Origin: Rhizobiales bacterium 65-79
GTDB taxonomy: Bacteria; Pseudomonadota; Alphaproteobacteria; Rhizobiales; Rhizobiaceae
Length of the DNA: 64,000 bases
Direction of reading: 5' to 3'
Assembly: GCA_001896885.1 (NCBI GenBank)
Contig: MKRJ01000038.1
Span: 1-64,000, forward strand
The translations under genes and the position numbers were made by a program. A model generated the notes under the pieces. That model did not search any database. It was given only the letters and a program-made list of their open reading frames with translations, and was not told the origin of the DNA. How positions within the stretch are numbered: the first letter of the stretch is position 1; the number at the start of each line of letters is the position of its first letter. Positions 9,289 through 18,352 of this stretch are shown here, piece by piece.

Positions 9289-10266
9289 CTAGCGTCTTCC
9301 AACCAGCCGACCGAAATTGACGTTGAGGATCGTCTCCGCCTCGTCTCGATCAAGGGCATTTCTGACAAAAGCGACGGGCGCGGGCTCGCCCAAGGGGAAA
9401 GGGGCATCGCTTCCCAGCAGCAGGCGATCGGCGGGCATTACCCCCGATATGTATCGCAATACATCCGGCTCAAAGCAGATCGTATCGAAGTAGAGCTGCC
9501 GCAGATATTCGCCGACGGGTCGTCCCAGCGCGGCGGAAAGCGATGCGTTCGTGTCGACTTCCCTCTGCATGCGTGCGCGAAGGATGGTGCTGAACGCGCC
9601 GCCATGGGCGAAAACCAGCTTCAGATCCGGCCAGCGGTCAAGGAATCCGGAGCAGATCAACTTGAGAATGTTTATCGTGTTGTCGAACAGATAGCCGGCA
9701 ACGACCGTTAGTTCGTACTCCCCCATCCGCTCCATCCCGAGCGGATCCGCCGGATGGACGAACAAGGGGACCTGGAGATCCAGCGCGGCCCGAAGAACAG
9801 GCTCGAACCTCTCGTCATTGAGGTAGGCGCCCCCGACATTCGAAGCGATGTGGCCGCCTGTAAAGCCCATCTGCGTGACGCATCGCCGAAGTTCGAGGGC
9901 GGAAGCCTCGGGGTCCTGCATCGGAAGACAGGCCCATGCGCCGAAAGGCGACCTGCCCGCAATTTCCTTGGCGAGGGAATCGTTGAAAAGCCGCGCCGCG
10001 CGAACGGCAAGCTCGGGTGCCATGCGATAGTTGATGAACGGAGTGGCGAGCGAAAGGATCGCTTCGTCGATACCGTCCTCATCGAGCCGGCTTGCCTGCA
10101 TGCCCAGATCGAAGAAAGTCCGATTCAACCCGAAATGGCGTCCGAATATATCTATGTCGATCTTGTCGCCGGCCTCTTCCTTTATCCTCAGGCCAAACGC
10201 CTTCTCGTCGTAAGCAAACTTGAAATACTCTTCTGGAACGAAATGCCTGTGTATGTCCGTTATCAT
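9289..10266 (-). CDS. Amidohydrolase-2 / ACMSD-like hydrolase or decarboxylase
   Basis: This 325-residue TIM-barrel protein of the ACMSD superfamily shows an N-terminal metal site ('DIHRHFVP', a variant of HxH), 'PLFVHPADP' in mid-protein, 'FAHGGAFS' and a C-terminal 'LLGSDAPFP' with the conserved Asp. Members are metal-dependent decarboxylases or hydrolases acting on ring-derived carboxylic acids. It is divergent from the LysR regulator (10449), the usual arrangement for a LysR-controlled catabolic operon. Confidence 0.8.
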   Translation of the reverse strand: MITDIHRHFVPEEYFKFAYDEKAFGLRIKEEAGDKIDIDIFGRHFGLNRTFFDLGMQASRLDEDGIDEAILSLATPFINYRMAPELAVRAARLFNDSLAKEIAGRSPFGAWACLPMQDPEASALELRRCVTQMGFTGGHIASNVGGAYLNDERFEPVLRAALDLQVPLFVHPADPLGMERMGEYELTVVAGYLFDNTINILKLICSGFLDRWPDLKLVFAHGGAFSTILRARMQREVDTNASLSAALGRPVGEYLRQLYFDTICFEPDVLRYISGVMPADRLLLGSDAPFPLGEPAPVAFVRNALDRDEAETILNVNFGRLVGRR

Positions 10267-10448
10267 ATCCAGCCCGGTATATTTCCCATTGCGTCACTTG
10301 ATCCTCTGCGGGGTCCCATGCCGCACGTCATGGCTAGCATAGCCATTATGATGCAACAATTGCATTTGGTGCGGATATCTTATTCACATAATGAATTGAA
10401 TTGATTATCATTCTGCAATGGTGAGGCATCTCGCGGGAGGAGAAGTCC

Positions 10449-11360
10449 GTGGATTTTGACGACATCAGGATCTTCTTTTCCGTCGTCGAGCATCGAAACC
10501 TCAGCGCCGCGGCCAACGCGCTACGGATTTCGCAGCCGACGCTCAGCCGTCGCGTCCGCGCGCTGGAAGCCGAATTCGATTCTCCTCTGTTCATCCGAAA
10601 CCCACGGGGCATGGCTCCCACCGAAGCCGGAGAGCGGCTTCATTCTGGACTTCAAGGCCTGGAGAGGCAGTTCAAGGTTCTCAAGGAAGAGGTCGCCTCG
10701 ACCCTGACCGACCCTACGGGCGAGGTAGCCTTCGGCATCCCTCCCTCGCCCCGCAGCCTGCTTGCGGTCCCTCTCCTCACCCGATACGTCAATCGCTTTC
10801 CGTTCGTGCGCATGCGGGTGATCGAGGACACTAGCGGCGCGCTTCGCGACCTCGTGGCGAACGGTTCGCTCGACCTCGCCGTGACCAACTTCAACGAGCC
10901 ACTGGAGGGCGTTGCTACCGAACCGATCGGAAAGGAACAGATGCTGCTGATCGGTCCGAAGGACGCCGACCTCTCGCTATCGAAGAAGACAGCTCTCGAC
11001 CAGCTGACAAGGCTTCCCCTCATCCTGACCAGAAGACCGAACAGTTTGCGGCTCGCCGTCGATACCGGTGCGTCGGTCCGGGGACAGACCTTGAACGTCC
11101 GGCTGGAAGTGGACACCCTTCCGCTCATGACGGACCTGGTCATCGCCGGGCTGGGCTATACCGTCCTGCCGATGTCGGGTGTCCGCGACCTGCTGGCGCA
11201 AGGCAAGGTCACGGCAAGCCCCATCGCGGACATGTCGATAACCTGGCTTATCGCGCGCCGGAAAGAATACCAGCTGAGCCTTGCGGCGCGGCGATTCTAC
11301 GAGACGATACTCGACGTCAGCCAGGAAAAAGTGAGCGAAGGCATCTGGCAGCAGGCATAA
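10449..11360 (+). CDS. LysR-family transcriptional regulator
   Basis: This 303-residue protein has a standard LysR HTH at about residues 3-62 ('AANALRISQPTLSRRVRALE') and a two-lobed effector-binding domain from about 88. The GTG start at 10449 has a strong ribosome site (GGGAGGAG). It lies between the divergent amidohydrolase/AA_synth pair and the downstream MFS gene, so it probably regulates both sides. The AT-rich spacer 10267-10448 is where its operator would be expected. Confidence 0.9.
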   Translation: MDFDDIRIFFSVVEHRNLSAAANALRISQPTLSRRVRALEAEFDSPLFIRNPRGMAPTEAGERLHSGLQGLERQFKVLKEEVASTLTDPTGEVAFGIPPSPRSLLAVPLLTRYVNRFPFVRMRVIEDTSGALRDLVANGSLDLAVTNFNEPLEGVATEPIGKEQMLLIGPKDADLSLSKKTALDQLTRLPLILTRRPNSLRLAVDTGASVRGQTLNVRLEVDTLPLMTDLVIAGLGYTVLPMSGVRDLLAQGKVTASPIADMSITWLIARRKEYQLSLAARRFYETILDVSQEKVSEGIWQQA

Positions 11361-11539
11361 CCGCGTCGTCACCCGTCCCCTTCAGCCCGGCGATTTTTTC
11401 GACCTCATGCTGCCCGACGCTATTCATTTTTTGAATTGACATGATCCTTACAATGCATTTGTCAAAACATATCGCCCGCGTTACAGTCGTTTCGGGGCTG
11501 GGCTACGCGCCGGGCCGGGGAAGAGGAGGGGTAAATAAA

Positions 11540-12886
11540 ATGGCGACGGCATTCCAGCTTACCGAAGCACTTAACAAGTCGAAGCTTACAAAGAGGCATA
11601 TATCCTTTTATCTTATTATGATTTTCTGTCATTTCTTCGACGGATTCGACATCCAGACTCTCGGATTTGCACTTCCCGGCATCATCAAGGATTTCGCGCT
11701 TTCGCCAAAGCAAGCGGGCTTCCTGGCCTCCAGTGTTTTCATCGGGATGCTTTTCGGAGGCATCATCGTCGGCACGATCGCCGACAGGATCGGCAGAAAA
11801 TACGCCATCATCTTCGCCGCGTCGGTCTATGGCGCCATGAGCCTGGCCGCCGCCTTCGCCACCAGCTATGACAGCATCCTGGTGATCAGGATATTGCAGG
11901 GTTTCGGCCTCGGCGCGGAGGTCCCGCTCGTCTTCACCTATCTATCCGAATTTCTGCCGGCGAAGCATCGCGGCTTCCTCATCGCTTCCATCATCGCGTT
12001 CTGGCAAGCCGCGAGCTTCGTCACGGCGCTCCTGGCCATCTACATCGTGCCTGCTTTTACGTGGAGAGGCATGTTCGTGGCGGGAGCGATCCCCGTCGCC
12101 GTCCTTCTGGTGCTGCTCGCCCGGCTGCCGGAATCGGTTCGTTTCCTCCTGCTCAAGGGCCGGAACAGGGAAGCCGAGAAGATCGTAGGGGATTTCAGCG
12201 ACGTTCCGGCCCACACGCTCCCGGCGACCAACTCCAGCCCCGTCGCGCAGCAGGCGAGCCTGTCGGAGCTTGCGACATCCGGATATCTGCGGGCCACGCT
12301 CGGGCTCTGGATCATGCAGTTCTGCGGAGGCGCCGTTTTCATCGGCCTTCTGGTCTGGCTCCCGTCCATTTTCGTGAAGATGGGCTTTTCGCTGGTCCAT
12401 AGCTTTGTCTTTACCGCCGCCATCACCGCGTCAGGGGCCGTGGGCAACGTGATCGGCGGCTATTCGATCGATCTGGTCGGCCGGCGGGCGACGCTTGCGG
12501 CCGCCTTCATCATAGGCGGCATTCTCACCTTCTTCTGGGGATTCGCGTCCTCGGGAACGGCGATCGTGCTCATCGGATGCGTCACCGCCTTCTTCGCCTT
12601 CGGCGCCGCGGGCGGCCCCCTGTTCGCCTACACCAGCGAGATCTATCCCACCCGTTTCCGCGCGACCGGAACCGGCTGGGCAGCCGCATGGCAGCGCGTC
12701 GGCGGCATCGTGGCGCCTATCGCCTTGAGCAGCGTTCTGGCGAGCGGCGCCAACAATTCGACGTTCTTCCTGATCCTGGCAGTCACCCTGCTGGCAGGCG
12801 GGGTGTCCATGCTCTTCCTCGGCTACGAGACCAAAGGACGCTCGCTCGAACAGATCCAGCTGGATCTCAGCGGAAAGGCGGCGTGA
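11540..12886 (+). CDS. MFS transporter, aromatic acid:H+ symporter type
   Basis: This 448-residue protein has twelve predicted membrane segments and AAHS-subfamily marks. These are 'FFDGFDIQTLGFALP' in the first helix, the loop 2-3 motif 'GTIADRIGRKYAII', a 'GFGLGAEVPL' segment, and the C-terminal 'RFRATGTGWAAAWQRVGG'. The family usually imports aromatic or heteroaromatic acids. I chose the ATG at 11540 because GAGGAGGGG lies just upstream; the longer frame from 11441 lacks such a site. The alpha/beta hydrolase starts 2 bp after its stop. Confidence 0.88.
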   Translation: MATAFQLTEALNKSKLTKRHISFYLIMIFCHFFDGFDIQTLGFALPGIIKDFALSPKQAGFLASSVFIGMLFGGIIVGTIADRIGRKYAIIFAASVYGAMSLAAAFATSYDSILVIRILQGFGLGAEVPLVFTYLSEFLPAKHRGFLIASIIAFWQAASFVTALLAIYIVPAFTWRGMFVAGAIPVAVLLVLLARLPESVRFLLLKGRNREAEKIVGDFSDVPAHTLPATNSSPVAQQASLSELATSGYLRATLGLWIMQFCGGAVFIGLLVWLPSIFVKMGFSLVHSFVFTAAITASGAVGNVIGGYSIDLVGRRATLAAAFIIGGILTFFWGFASSGTAIVLIGCVTAFFAFGAAGGPLFAYTSEIYPTRFRATGTGWAAAWQRVGGIVAPIALSSVLASGANNSTFFLILAVTLLAGGVSMLFLGYETKGRSLEQIQLDLSGKAA

Positions 12887-12888
12887 CG

Positions 12889-13695
12889 ATGGCCTTCTTC
12901 GAATCGCGTGGGGCGAAGCTGCACTATGAGGTTCTGGGAACCGGCCCAGCCGTTCTCATGGTGCACGGCTTTACCAACCACGGCCTGGTATGGGCCGGCC
13001 AGCTGGCCGACCTCCTTGTCGCCGGGTATCAGGTCGTCCTGACGGATCTCGCCGGCCATGGCCTGTCGCAGCCGGCCGTCCGCAAGCAGACGGTTCCCCA
13101 ACTCGCGTCGGACATCATCGCGTTGCTGGACCATCTGAAGATCCGACGGGCGGCGGTTTGCGGGCTGTCCCTGGGCGGCATGATAGCCCAGGTGCTCGCG
13201 GCCGACTTCCCCGAACGGATCGGCGCGGTGGTCATCGCCAATTCCTCGGCGGAATCCTCGGACCCGGGCACGGTAAAGGAGATAGACGCCTGGATCGACC
13301 TGTTCGAACAGGCCGACGGGCCGCTGAAGCGCCTCGAGGCGGTCTGGCCGAAGATGCTGAACGACGCCTACCGGGCCAGCCCCAGCGCGGCGGCGTTCAA
13401 GGCAAGCTGGCGACGCATCGTCGCGAGGATACCGGGTTCGTCGTTCGCGAACGTTGCGCGCGGGCTGCAGGAGTTCAACTGGAGCGGGCGGCTGGACGAT
13501 ATCCGCCAGCCCGCTCTCGTCATCGGCAGCGAATTCGACCGCCTGTTTCCTCCCTCAATATGCAAGCAGCTGGCGGATCGCATCGCCGGGGCCGAACTCG
13601 GCATCATCGCCGGGGGAAGCCATCTGTCCTCTCTGGACAGTCCGAAGCCATTCAACGAACTCCTGTTGAAATTTTTCACGGCCCGGAACTGGTAA
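12889..13695 (+). CDS. Alpha/beta hydrolase
   Basis: This 268-residue alpha/beta hydrolase has an oxyanion segment 'MVHGFTNHG', nucleophile elbow 'GLSLGG' (Ser), acid 'GSEFDRL' (Asp) and 'GGSHLSS' (His). The start ATG is 2 bp after the MFS stop, so it is operonic with the transporter. Size and context (next to an isochorismatase-like hydrolase and an aromatic-acid transporter) resemble the NicD (N-formylmaleamate deformylase) position in nicotinate clusters. The same fold also serves meta-cleavage and enol-lactone hydrolases, so the substrate is open. Confidence 0.82.
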   Translation: MAFFESRGAKLHYEVLGTGPAVLMVHGFTNHGLVWAGQLADLLVAGYQVVLTDLAGHGLSQPAVRKQTVPQLASDIIALLDHLKIRRAAVCGLSLGGMIAQVLAADFPERIGAVVIANSSAESSDPGTVKEIDAWIDLFEQADGPLKRLEAVWPKMLNDAYRASPSAAAFKASWRRIVARIPGSSFANVARGLQEFNWSGRLDDIRQPALVIGSEFDRLFPPSICKQLADRIAGAELGIIAGGSHLSSLDSPKPFNELLLKFFTARNW

Positions 13696-13779
13696 CAAGG
13701 ACGGCCCGCGTGGCCGTCTGCGCCCTTTCATCAGCAAGGCAACTACCTCGGCACAGCGCCGCAACCGAAAGAACTCTCC

Positions 13780-14463
13780 ATGCACAAGCGTCAGGAGTCG
13801 GCCGCGATAAGCAGCCGGATCATTTCCCGCCGCGGCAAATTTCGCGTCTTCGACAAGATCGACCCTCGTCGCACGGCGCTCGTCGTGATCGACATGCAGA
13901 ACGGATACATGCATCCGGGTCAGCCGGCCGAAATATCCACGGCGCGCGAAATCGTCCCGAACATAAACAAGCTTTCCCAAGCATTCCGGTCGGCCGGGGC
14001 CACGGTCGTCTTCACGCTGAATACCATCGACGCGCAGGCGCATGCCGAGTGGTCCAACTATTTCAACAATTTCTGGAACGAGGCAGCGCGCATGAGGATG
14101 CGCGACAGCTTCGAACCCGACAAATTCGGCCACCAGCTGTGGCCCAGCCTCGACGTGTCGCCGCAGGATTTCAAGTTCACAAAAAATCGGTTCAGTGCGT
14201 TTTTTCCAGGTGCTTCCGATCTGCCGGATTTCCTCGCCGGACGTGGCATTGACACCGTGGTGATCGTGGGAACGGCTACGAATATCTGCTGCGAGTGCAG
14301 CGCACGCGACGCGATGATGCTGAACTACAAGGTGATCGTCGTCTCCGACGCTACGGCCACCTATACGGATGAGGAGCATAACAGCTCGCTGGATTCCATG
14401 CGGCACCTCTTCGCCGACGTCCTGACGACAGAACAGATTTTGAGGGACCTTGGGGATAACTGA
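13780..14463 (+). CDS. Isochorismatase-like cysteine hydrolase
   Basis: This 227-residue protein has the Asp-Lys-Cys triad of the family: Asp in 'LVVIDMQNG', Lys in 'FTKNRFSAFF' and Cys in 'TATNICCECSARDA'. Such enzymes hydrolyse amides or ureides (maleamate, N-carbamoylsarcosine, ureidoacrylate, nicotinamide). With the preceding alpha/beta hydrolase it could complete ring-nitrogen removal, releasing ammonia from a maleamate-like intermediate. This is inferred from context only. Confidence 0.85.
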   Translation: MHKRQESAAISSRIISRRGKFRVFDKIDPRRTALVVIDMQNGYMHPGQPAEISTAREIVPNINKLSQAFRSAGATVVFTLNTIDAQAHAEWSNYFNNFWNEAARMRMRDSFEPDKFGHQLWPSLDVSPQDFKFTKNRFSAFFPGASDLPDFLAGRGIDTVVIVGTATNICCECSARDAMMLNYKVIVVSDATATYTDEEHNSSLDSMRHLFADVLTTEQILRDLGDN

Positions 14464-14514
14464 AGCGGATCCGCTTCGGATTTTTGCGCGGGCCAGCGAT
14501 CGGAAGGGAAACGG

Positions 14515-14814
14515 ATGGGCAAAAGAGGTTACTGGATCGCGTCCGTGCGCATCGATGATGAGGAAAAATATAAGAAATATCTCGACTACGTCTCCGGTCC
14601 ATTCGGAAAATATGGCGGGAAATACCTGGTGAGGGCCGGCCGCTCGAAGGTCGTCGAGGGCCAGGGTCGCGACCGCAACATCATCATCGAATTTCCGGAC
14701 TACGACACCGCGCTCGCATGCTACGCGTCTGCCGAATATCAACAGGCGATTCTGCTGCGAAAAGACGCATCCATCAACGATATCATCGTCGTGGAAGGAC
14801 ATGGGCTCTGGTAG
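14515..14814 (+). CDS. DUF1330 domain protein
   Basis: This 99-residue protein of the dimeric alpha/beta-barrel type has 'GYWIASVRIDDEEKYKKYL' at the start and 'IIIEFPDYDTALACYASAEYQ' in the middle, both typical of DUF1330. The family has no assigned reaction but often accompanies small-molecule catabolic genes. A GGAAGG ribosome site precedes the ATG. It is the last gene of the plus-strand catabolic run. Confidence 0.85.
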   Translation: MGKRGYWIASVRIDDEEKYKKYLDYVSGPFGKYGGKYLVRAGRSKVVEGQGRDRNIIIEFPDYDTALACYASAEYQQAILLRKDASINDIIVVEGHGLW

Positions 14815-15291
14815 AGCCTACCTTCTCTCTGTTGCGAATGCGTCGACGCACGTTGGAGGCTGCTAAGTCCACCGCATCTTCGCCACATCTTAAAAATGCT
14901 TACCCGACGGGGGTATTGCAAATTGTCCAGACCTCGCCTCAATTCTCAAATGGTTGGTCAAAGGTATATGGGTTGAACTATCAAATTTGAAAGCCGTTAT
15001 CTTCCTGCGGAACGAATACTTTCTCTACACGCTGATTCTTCCCTCTCGATTACGAGAGGTTTTTAGTCAATTGTACTGATCAATGGTTTGAAGATAGCTC
15101 GGTTTAATCATCAGTCGAGACCGATCAGCGACTATCTCGTCTCGACTTCGTGAGGCCCGAGGAACTCGGCTGTTCGCCGGCTCGGCAGCATGTTCGAGCG
15201 CTCATATGACGGCACGTCAGCTTGGCGCCCACTATTTGATCGTTCCGACCAACGTCGCCATTCTCTGAAAGCTGCCGTTCGGCCCAACAAG
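14815..15291. other. AT-rich border between catabolic cluster and TIR island
   Basis: No gene was recognised. Base composition falls sharply between about 14870 and 15120, with many A/T runs, compared with the GC-rich genes to the left. This is consistent with the edge of a transferred segment. No tRNA or attachment-site repeat was identified here. Confidence 0.45.
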
Positions 15292-15869
15292 CTACCCGGT
15301 TTTCCGGAAGGATCGCGGGTCAGCAATCCACGATCTCCATCTCGTCGATGTCACGCTGCTTTTATTGATCCAGATTTCTTTGATCGAGCTGCCCTTCGCT
15401 GGCGCTTCGTCGATATATGGATAGATTCCCAGATATTCTTGTCCCTGAAAGCTCTCACCGCTCTTAGTCACCGGAAGGATTGCAACGGCGCCGCTGAAGC
15501 CATCGAAATAGCCCAGCTCCCAAGGCATCCATTTCGATGATCCCGAATTTGTCGTGTGAACATAGACAAGTGATTTGCATTGACGCATCCGCCCCCGGAT
15601 AACCTCGGCGGTCGCCGGTGTGACATTCCTACGGTCAAGCTGCGGGTCTTCCAGCCAGTCAATGTAAACCGTCTTCCCGTAGTCCTCCAGAACGCCCTTA
15701 ACGCCAAGAATCATCTCTGCGTCGGAAGTTGAATGGCTAAGAAAAATATCAAAGCTTGACTTGTCTTCGCCGAGGCAACCTCTTCCTTGAGGACTGTCGT
15801 TGCCTGTCTGTACCCCCCGGTCTTGCGTTGCGCGCGCTGACGTATCTGGCTTTCCGTAAACGTCGTCAT
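15292..15869 (-). pseudogene. Stand-alone TIR-domain protein, frameshifted
   Basis: Starting at the ATG at 15869 (ribosome site AGGAAA), the first frame gives about 38 good residues ending 'EEVASAKTS'. It then reads through to an early stop. A second frame begins with 'SSFDIFLSHSTSDAE', the classic TIR strand A, and continues through 'VYIDWLEDP', a WxxxE-type 'KWMPWELG' and 'YLGIYPYID' to the stop at 15292. One base appears to be missing near 15752, so the frames do not connect. Repaired, the protein would be about 192 residues. Whether it is a true mutation, a sequencing error or a recoding site cannot be decided here. Confidence 0.7.
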
Positions 15870-16100
15870 CGTTTTCCTGTGTCGCTCTAGATCACACGCA
15901 TAGCAAGGAACCCATGCCAACCGCCCCCGAGTCTGCGATCTACTTGTTGGTTTATATTCTGCGGCGGGCTGGATAGCGGCTTCAACAACCAGCTGTTATG
16001 GCAGCCAAGCTGCAGATGTGAAAAGACGAGCAGCCTTGGAAAAGTCCAGCTGGCTAAACCGCGCCTTCAGAGGTCATCGATTTGTTGCAGCAAAGAGTAA

Positions 16101-16589
16101 TCATCGCCCCGCGGCTGTGGCGGCTGCCTCAATCCAGGTCGGCATGTTCGCGTAGCCATTGTCGTGAACCCAATCGTAGGTCTTGTAGATTTGGTCGAAC
16201 GAGACATTGGCACCGTTCCGCTCCGCCGACCAGTAAGAAAGCGGGTTCTTCCCTTGGCTGTCCGCCCCGAGTTGCGGGTCCTTCACGTTGTGAATGTCAA
16301 TAGCCAAGATGCCCTTACCCAACTCATAGCTGCGCTTGATCTCGTGGCGCACCCAAGGCCGATCATAAGTTTCCTTGCCGAACAGCACCACCGTTACTGA
16401 GGTGCCGGCGAGCTGCGTTTCGATCCATTTCTCGATGCCGCCCGCCCGCCGCTTCACTTCTTCAAACTCGGCTTTGTCGTAAAAGGGCGACGCCTCATCG
16501 CCAGGGCGCACAACCCACGAATTGCGAACCTGGACGATACGACGAACATCGCGGGAATAATGGAAGCTAAAGAAAACTCGACGAGCCAT
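16101..16589 (-). CDS. ThsB-like TIR protein (MTH538/DUF1863 type), A
   Basis: This 162-residue protein matches the TIR-like DUF1863 family that includes Thoeris ThsB. Features are the N-terminal strand 'RRVFFSFHYSRD', 'RNSWVV', a 'VTVVLFGKETYDRPWV' strand and the WxxxE motif 'WVRHEIKRSYELGKG'. ThsB proteins sense phage infection and make cyclic ADP-ribose-type signals from NAD. The start at 16589 has GAGGAAG upstream. The paralogue at 16595-17077 lies 5 bp upstream, so the two are one operon. No SIR2-type ThsA is encoded nearby. Confidence 0.82.
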   Translation of the reverse strand: MARRVFFSFHYSRDVRRIVQVRNSWVVRPGDEASPFYDKAEFEEVKRRAGGIEKWIETQLAGTSVTVVLFGKETYDRPWVRHEIKRSYELGKGILAIDIHNVKDPQLGADSQGKNPLSYWSAERNGANVSFDQIYKTYDWVHDNGYANMPTWIEAAATAAGR

Positions 16590-16594
16590 TTGTC

Positions 16595-17077
16595 TTACTT
16601 CCTCGCCTTTATCGCGGCTTCCACCCAATCCTCGATATTGTCAGCGATGTGTTCGTAGACATAAGTGCTGGTCTTGTAGGGCGGATCGTAAACGGTCCCC
16701 ACGACGCTTTCTCCATCAACTTTAAGCCCGACAAACGGGTCCGATCCCTTTTCAGACTGTTCTCCGCTGACATCTTTCAGATTGTGGACATAGACCGCCA
16801 TCACGCCTAAGCCCTCCTCCCAAGCCTTCTTGATCTCGTACTTTACCCACCGCCGACCGGCGGTCTTCGCACCAACTAACACGATCAGGCAGTCTTTGCC
16901 TTTCATGTTGTTGTCGATCCACTTCTCGACGGCTGTATCACCCTGTTTTTTGATCTCCTCCCACTTATTCGCGACGAGGAGCGGCTGCTCGTCAATCGAC
17001 CCGATGTTCTTAACTTGCTGGACCCGCCAGCTGTCCGGTTTGTAGTAGAAGCTGAGAAAACATTGTTTATTGGCCAA
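16595..17077 (-). CDS. ThsB-like TIR protein (MTH538/DUF1863 type), B
   Basis: This 160-residue paralogue has 'QCFLSFYYKPDSWRVQQVKN' at the N-terminus, 'CLIVLVGAKTAGRRWV' and the WxxxE motif 'WVKYEIKKAWEEGLG'. The best start is a TTG at 17077 with a very strong GAGGGGGGG ribosome site; no ATG fits. It is first in the two-gene minus-strand operon and divergent from the TIR/SLOG pair across 117 bp. Two diverged ThsB-type sensors in tandem could recognise different phage triggers, as proposed for multi-ThsB Thoeris loci. Confidence 0.82.
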   Translation of the reverse strand: MANKQCFLSFYYKPDSWRVQQVKNIGSIDEQPLLVANKWEEIKKQGDTAVEKWIDNNMKGKDCLIVLVGAKTAGRRWVKYEIKKAWEEGLGVMAVYVHNLKDVSGEQSEKGSDPFVGLKVDGESVVGTVYDPPYKTSTYVYEHIADNIEDWVEAAIKARK

Positions 17078-17194
17078 GATACCCCCCCTCGCTGATGCCA
17101 TTGATCTGGCACTTGCATGAACCCATAGCAACTGCAATGACTATCCACAACGTCGCGAACGTGGCGCAAGCGATCCTCAGTAGGCAAAGACGAG
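17078..17194. promoter_or_regulatory. Divergent promoter region of the TIR operons
   Basis: This 117-bp spacer separates the start of the minus-strand ThsB-like operon from the start of the plus-strand TIR/SLOG operon. Both transcripts must start here or further out. No clear operator palindrome was seen. A shared intergenic region implies possible co-regulation of the two TIR units. Confidence 0.4.
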
Positions 17195-18352
17195 ATGGCT
17201 CTCTACGAGGTTATAGTAATTGGGTCGCCAGAGGCAGGTCAAACGGAGGCCTTAACCAAACAACTCGCAGATGTCACAGGGATCTTTTCGCTGGAAATGC
17301 CTAGCGACCTGGCGATCCGGACGGCCTCGGATATAGCGGACAGAAATCCCAAAGCCGCTACGGTGGCGCTATATTTTGGCGGTGCCCCTTCTGTCGATGC
17401 GAAGCTAGTCGATGAGCTCGAAGCGGCAAAAGTACCCATCGTGCCGGTGGTGGAAAAGGGCGTGTCCGTCACGGCGGCGGTGCCGGGCGAAATCGCAAAC
17501 ACGAACGCTTGTCTACTGGATGCCAACGACAGCACGCTGGAGGCCCTTGCTTCGGTCGCGCTGGAAGTGCTGGGGCTACTGCATCGTCAACGCCGTATTT
17601 TCATTAGCTACAGGCGCACTGACGCGCGCGAAGCAGCGCTCCAACTGCATGACGAACTGTCGAGCCGAGGCTTCGATGTGTTCCTCGACACACATGACAT
17701 TCGCCCGGCCGAAGCCTTCCAGGAAATGCTCTGGCATCGACTTTCGGACTGCGACGTAACCGTCATGCTGGACACAAAAGATTACTTCGGCAGCAAATGG
17801 ACCGCCCAAGAGCTCGGACGGTCGCAGGCCCTCGGCATTCAGATATTGCGGGTCGTCTGGCCAGACCACAGCGGCTCGCGACATCTGTCCCTCAGCGATA
17901 CAGTCACGCTTAGCAATGCCGATCTCGACGCCTCAAAAAGGCTTCGACCTGACCTTCTTGCCGATATCGCAAAGCGCGCCGAGGCGCTCCGCAGCCGTAG
18001 CATCGCTACTCGGCACCTCGACCTTGTTGGGCGCCTCAAGAGTGAAGTCGTGCGCATCGGTGGGCAATTCGAGGGCATCGGAGCCTATCGCTCCGTGAGC
18101 TTGACGCTTCCTGGTGGTCGGCGGCTCGAGGCCTACCCTATGGTAGGCGTCCCTACGGCGGAAATGTTGAATGACATTCAGGACAAGGCTAGGAAAGCGG
18201 GCCATGGCAGGTTCCCCTGTCTGGTGTACAATCACATCGGAATACGCCCAGCTTGGATCGAACACCTGCGGTGGCTCGACGCTCAGATATCCTCTGTGCG
18301 CACCCTCAAGGTGTCGGACGCGGGTTGGGAGCTGGTGGAATGGGACCAATGA
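17195..18352 (+). CDS. TIR-domain protein with N- and C-terminal extensions
   Basis: This 385-residue protein has three parts. Residues about 1-130 form an alternating strand/helix domain ('YEVIVIGSPEAGQTEALT', 'ATVALYFGGAPSVDAKLVDEL') of receiver- or Rossmann-like look. Residues about 133-265 form a canonical TIR domain ('RRIFISYRRTDAREAALQLH', 'FDVFLDTHDI', 'VTVMLDTKDYFGSKWTAQELG' with WxxxE). Residues 275-385 form an unassigned domain. TIR domains of this kind are NAD hydrolases or cyclases in phage defence. Its stop overlaps the next start (ATGA), so the SLOG partner is translated coupled to it. Confidence 0.82.
   Translation: MALYEVIVIGSPEAGQTEALTKQLADVTGIFSLEMPSDLAIRTASDIADRNPKAATVALYFGGAPSVDAKLVDELEAAKVPIVPVVEKGVSVTAAVPGEIANTNACLLDANDSTLEALASVALEVLGLLHRQRRIFISYRRTDAREAALQLHDELSSRGFDVFLDTHDIRPAEAFQEMLWHRLSDCDVTVMLDTKDYFGSKWTAQELGRSQALGIQILRVVWPDHSGSRHLSLSDTVTLSNADLDASKRLRPDLLADIAKRAEALRSRSIATRHLDLVGRLKSEVVRIGGQFEGIGAYRSVSLTLPGGRRLEAYPMVGVPTAEMLNDIQDKARKAGHGRFPCLVYNHIGIRPAWIEHLRWLDAQISSVRTLKVSDAGWELVEWDQ

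Noticed and set aside
12577-12888. Longer reading of the alpha/beta hydrolase from 12577
   Set aside because: The extra residues overlap the MFS gene in another frame and look like out-of-frame translation; the ATG at 12889 is correct.
12889-14463. Naming the hydrolase pair nicD and nicF
   Set aside because: Fold and order agree, but substrate residues cannot be verified by eye and no other nic genes are present.
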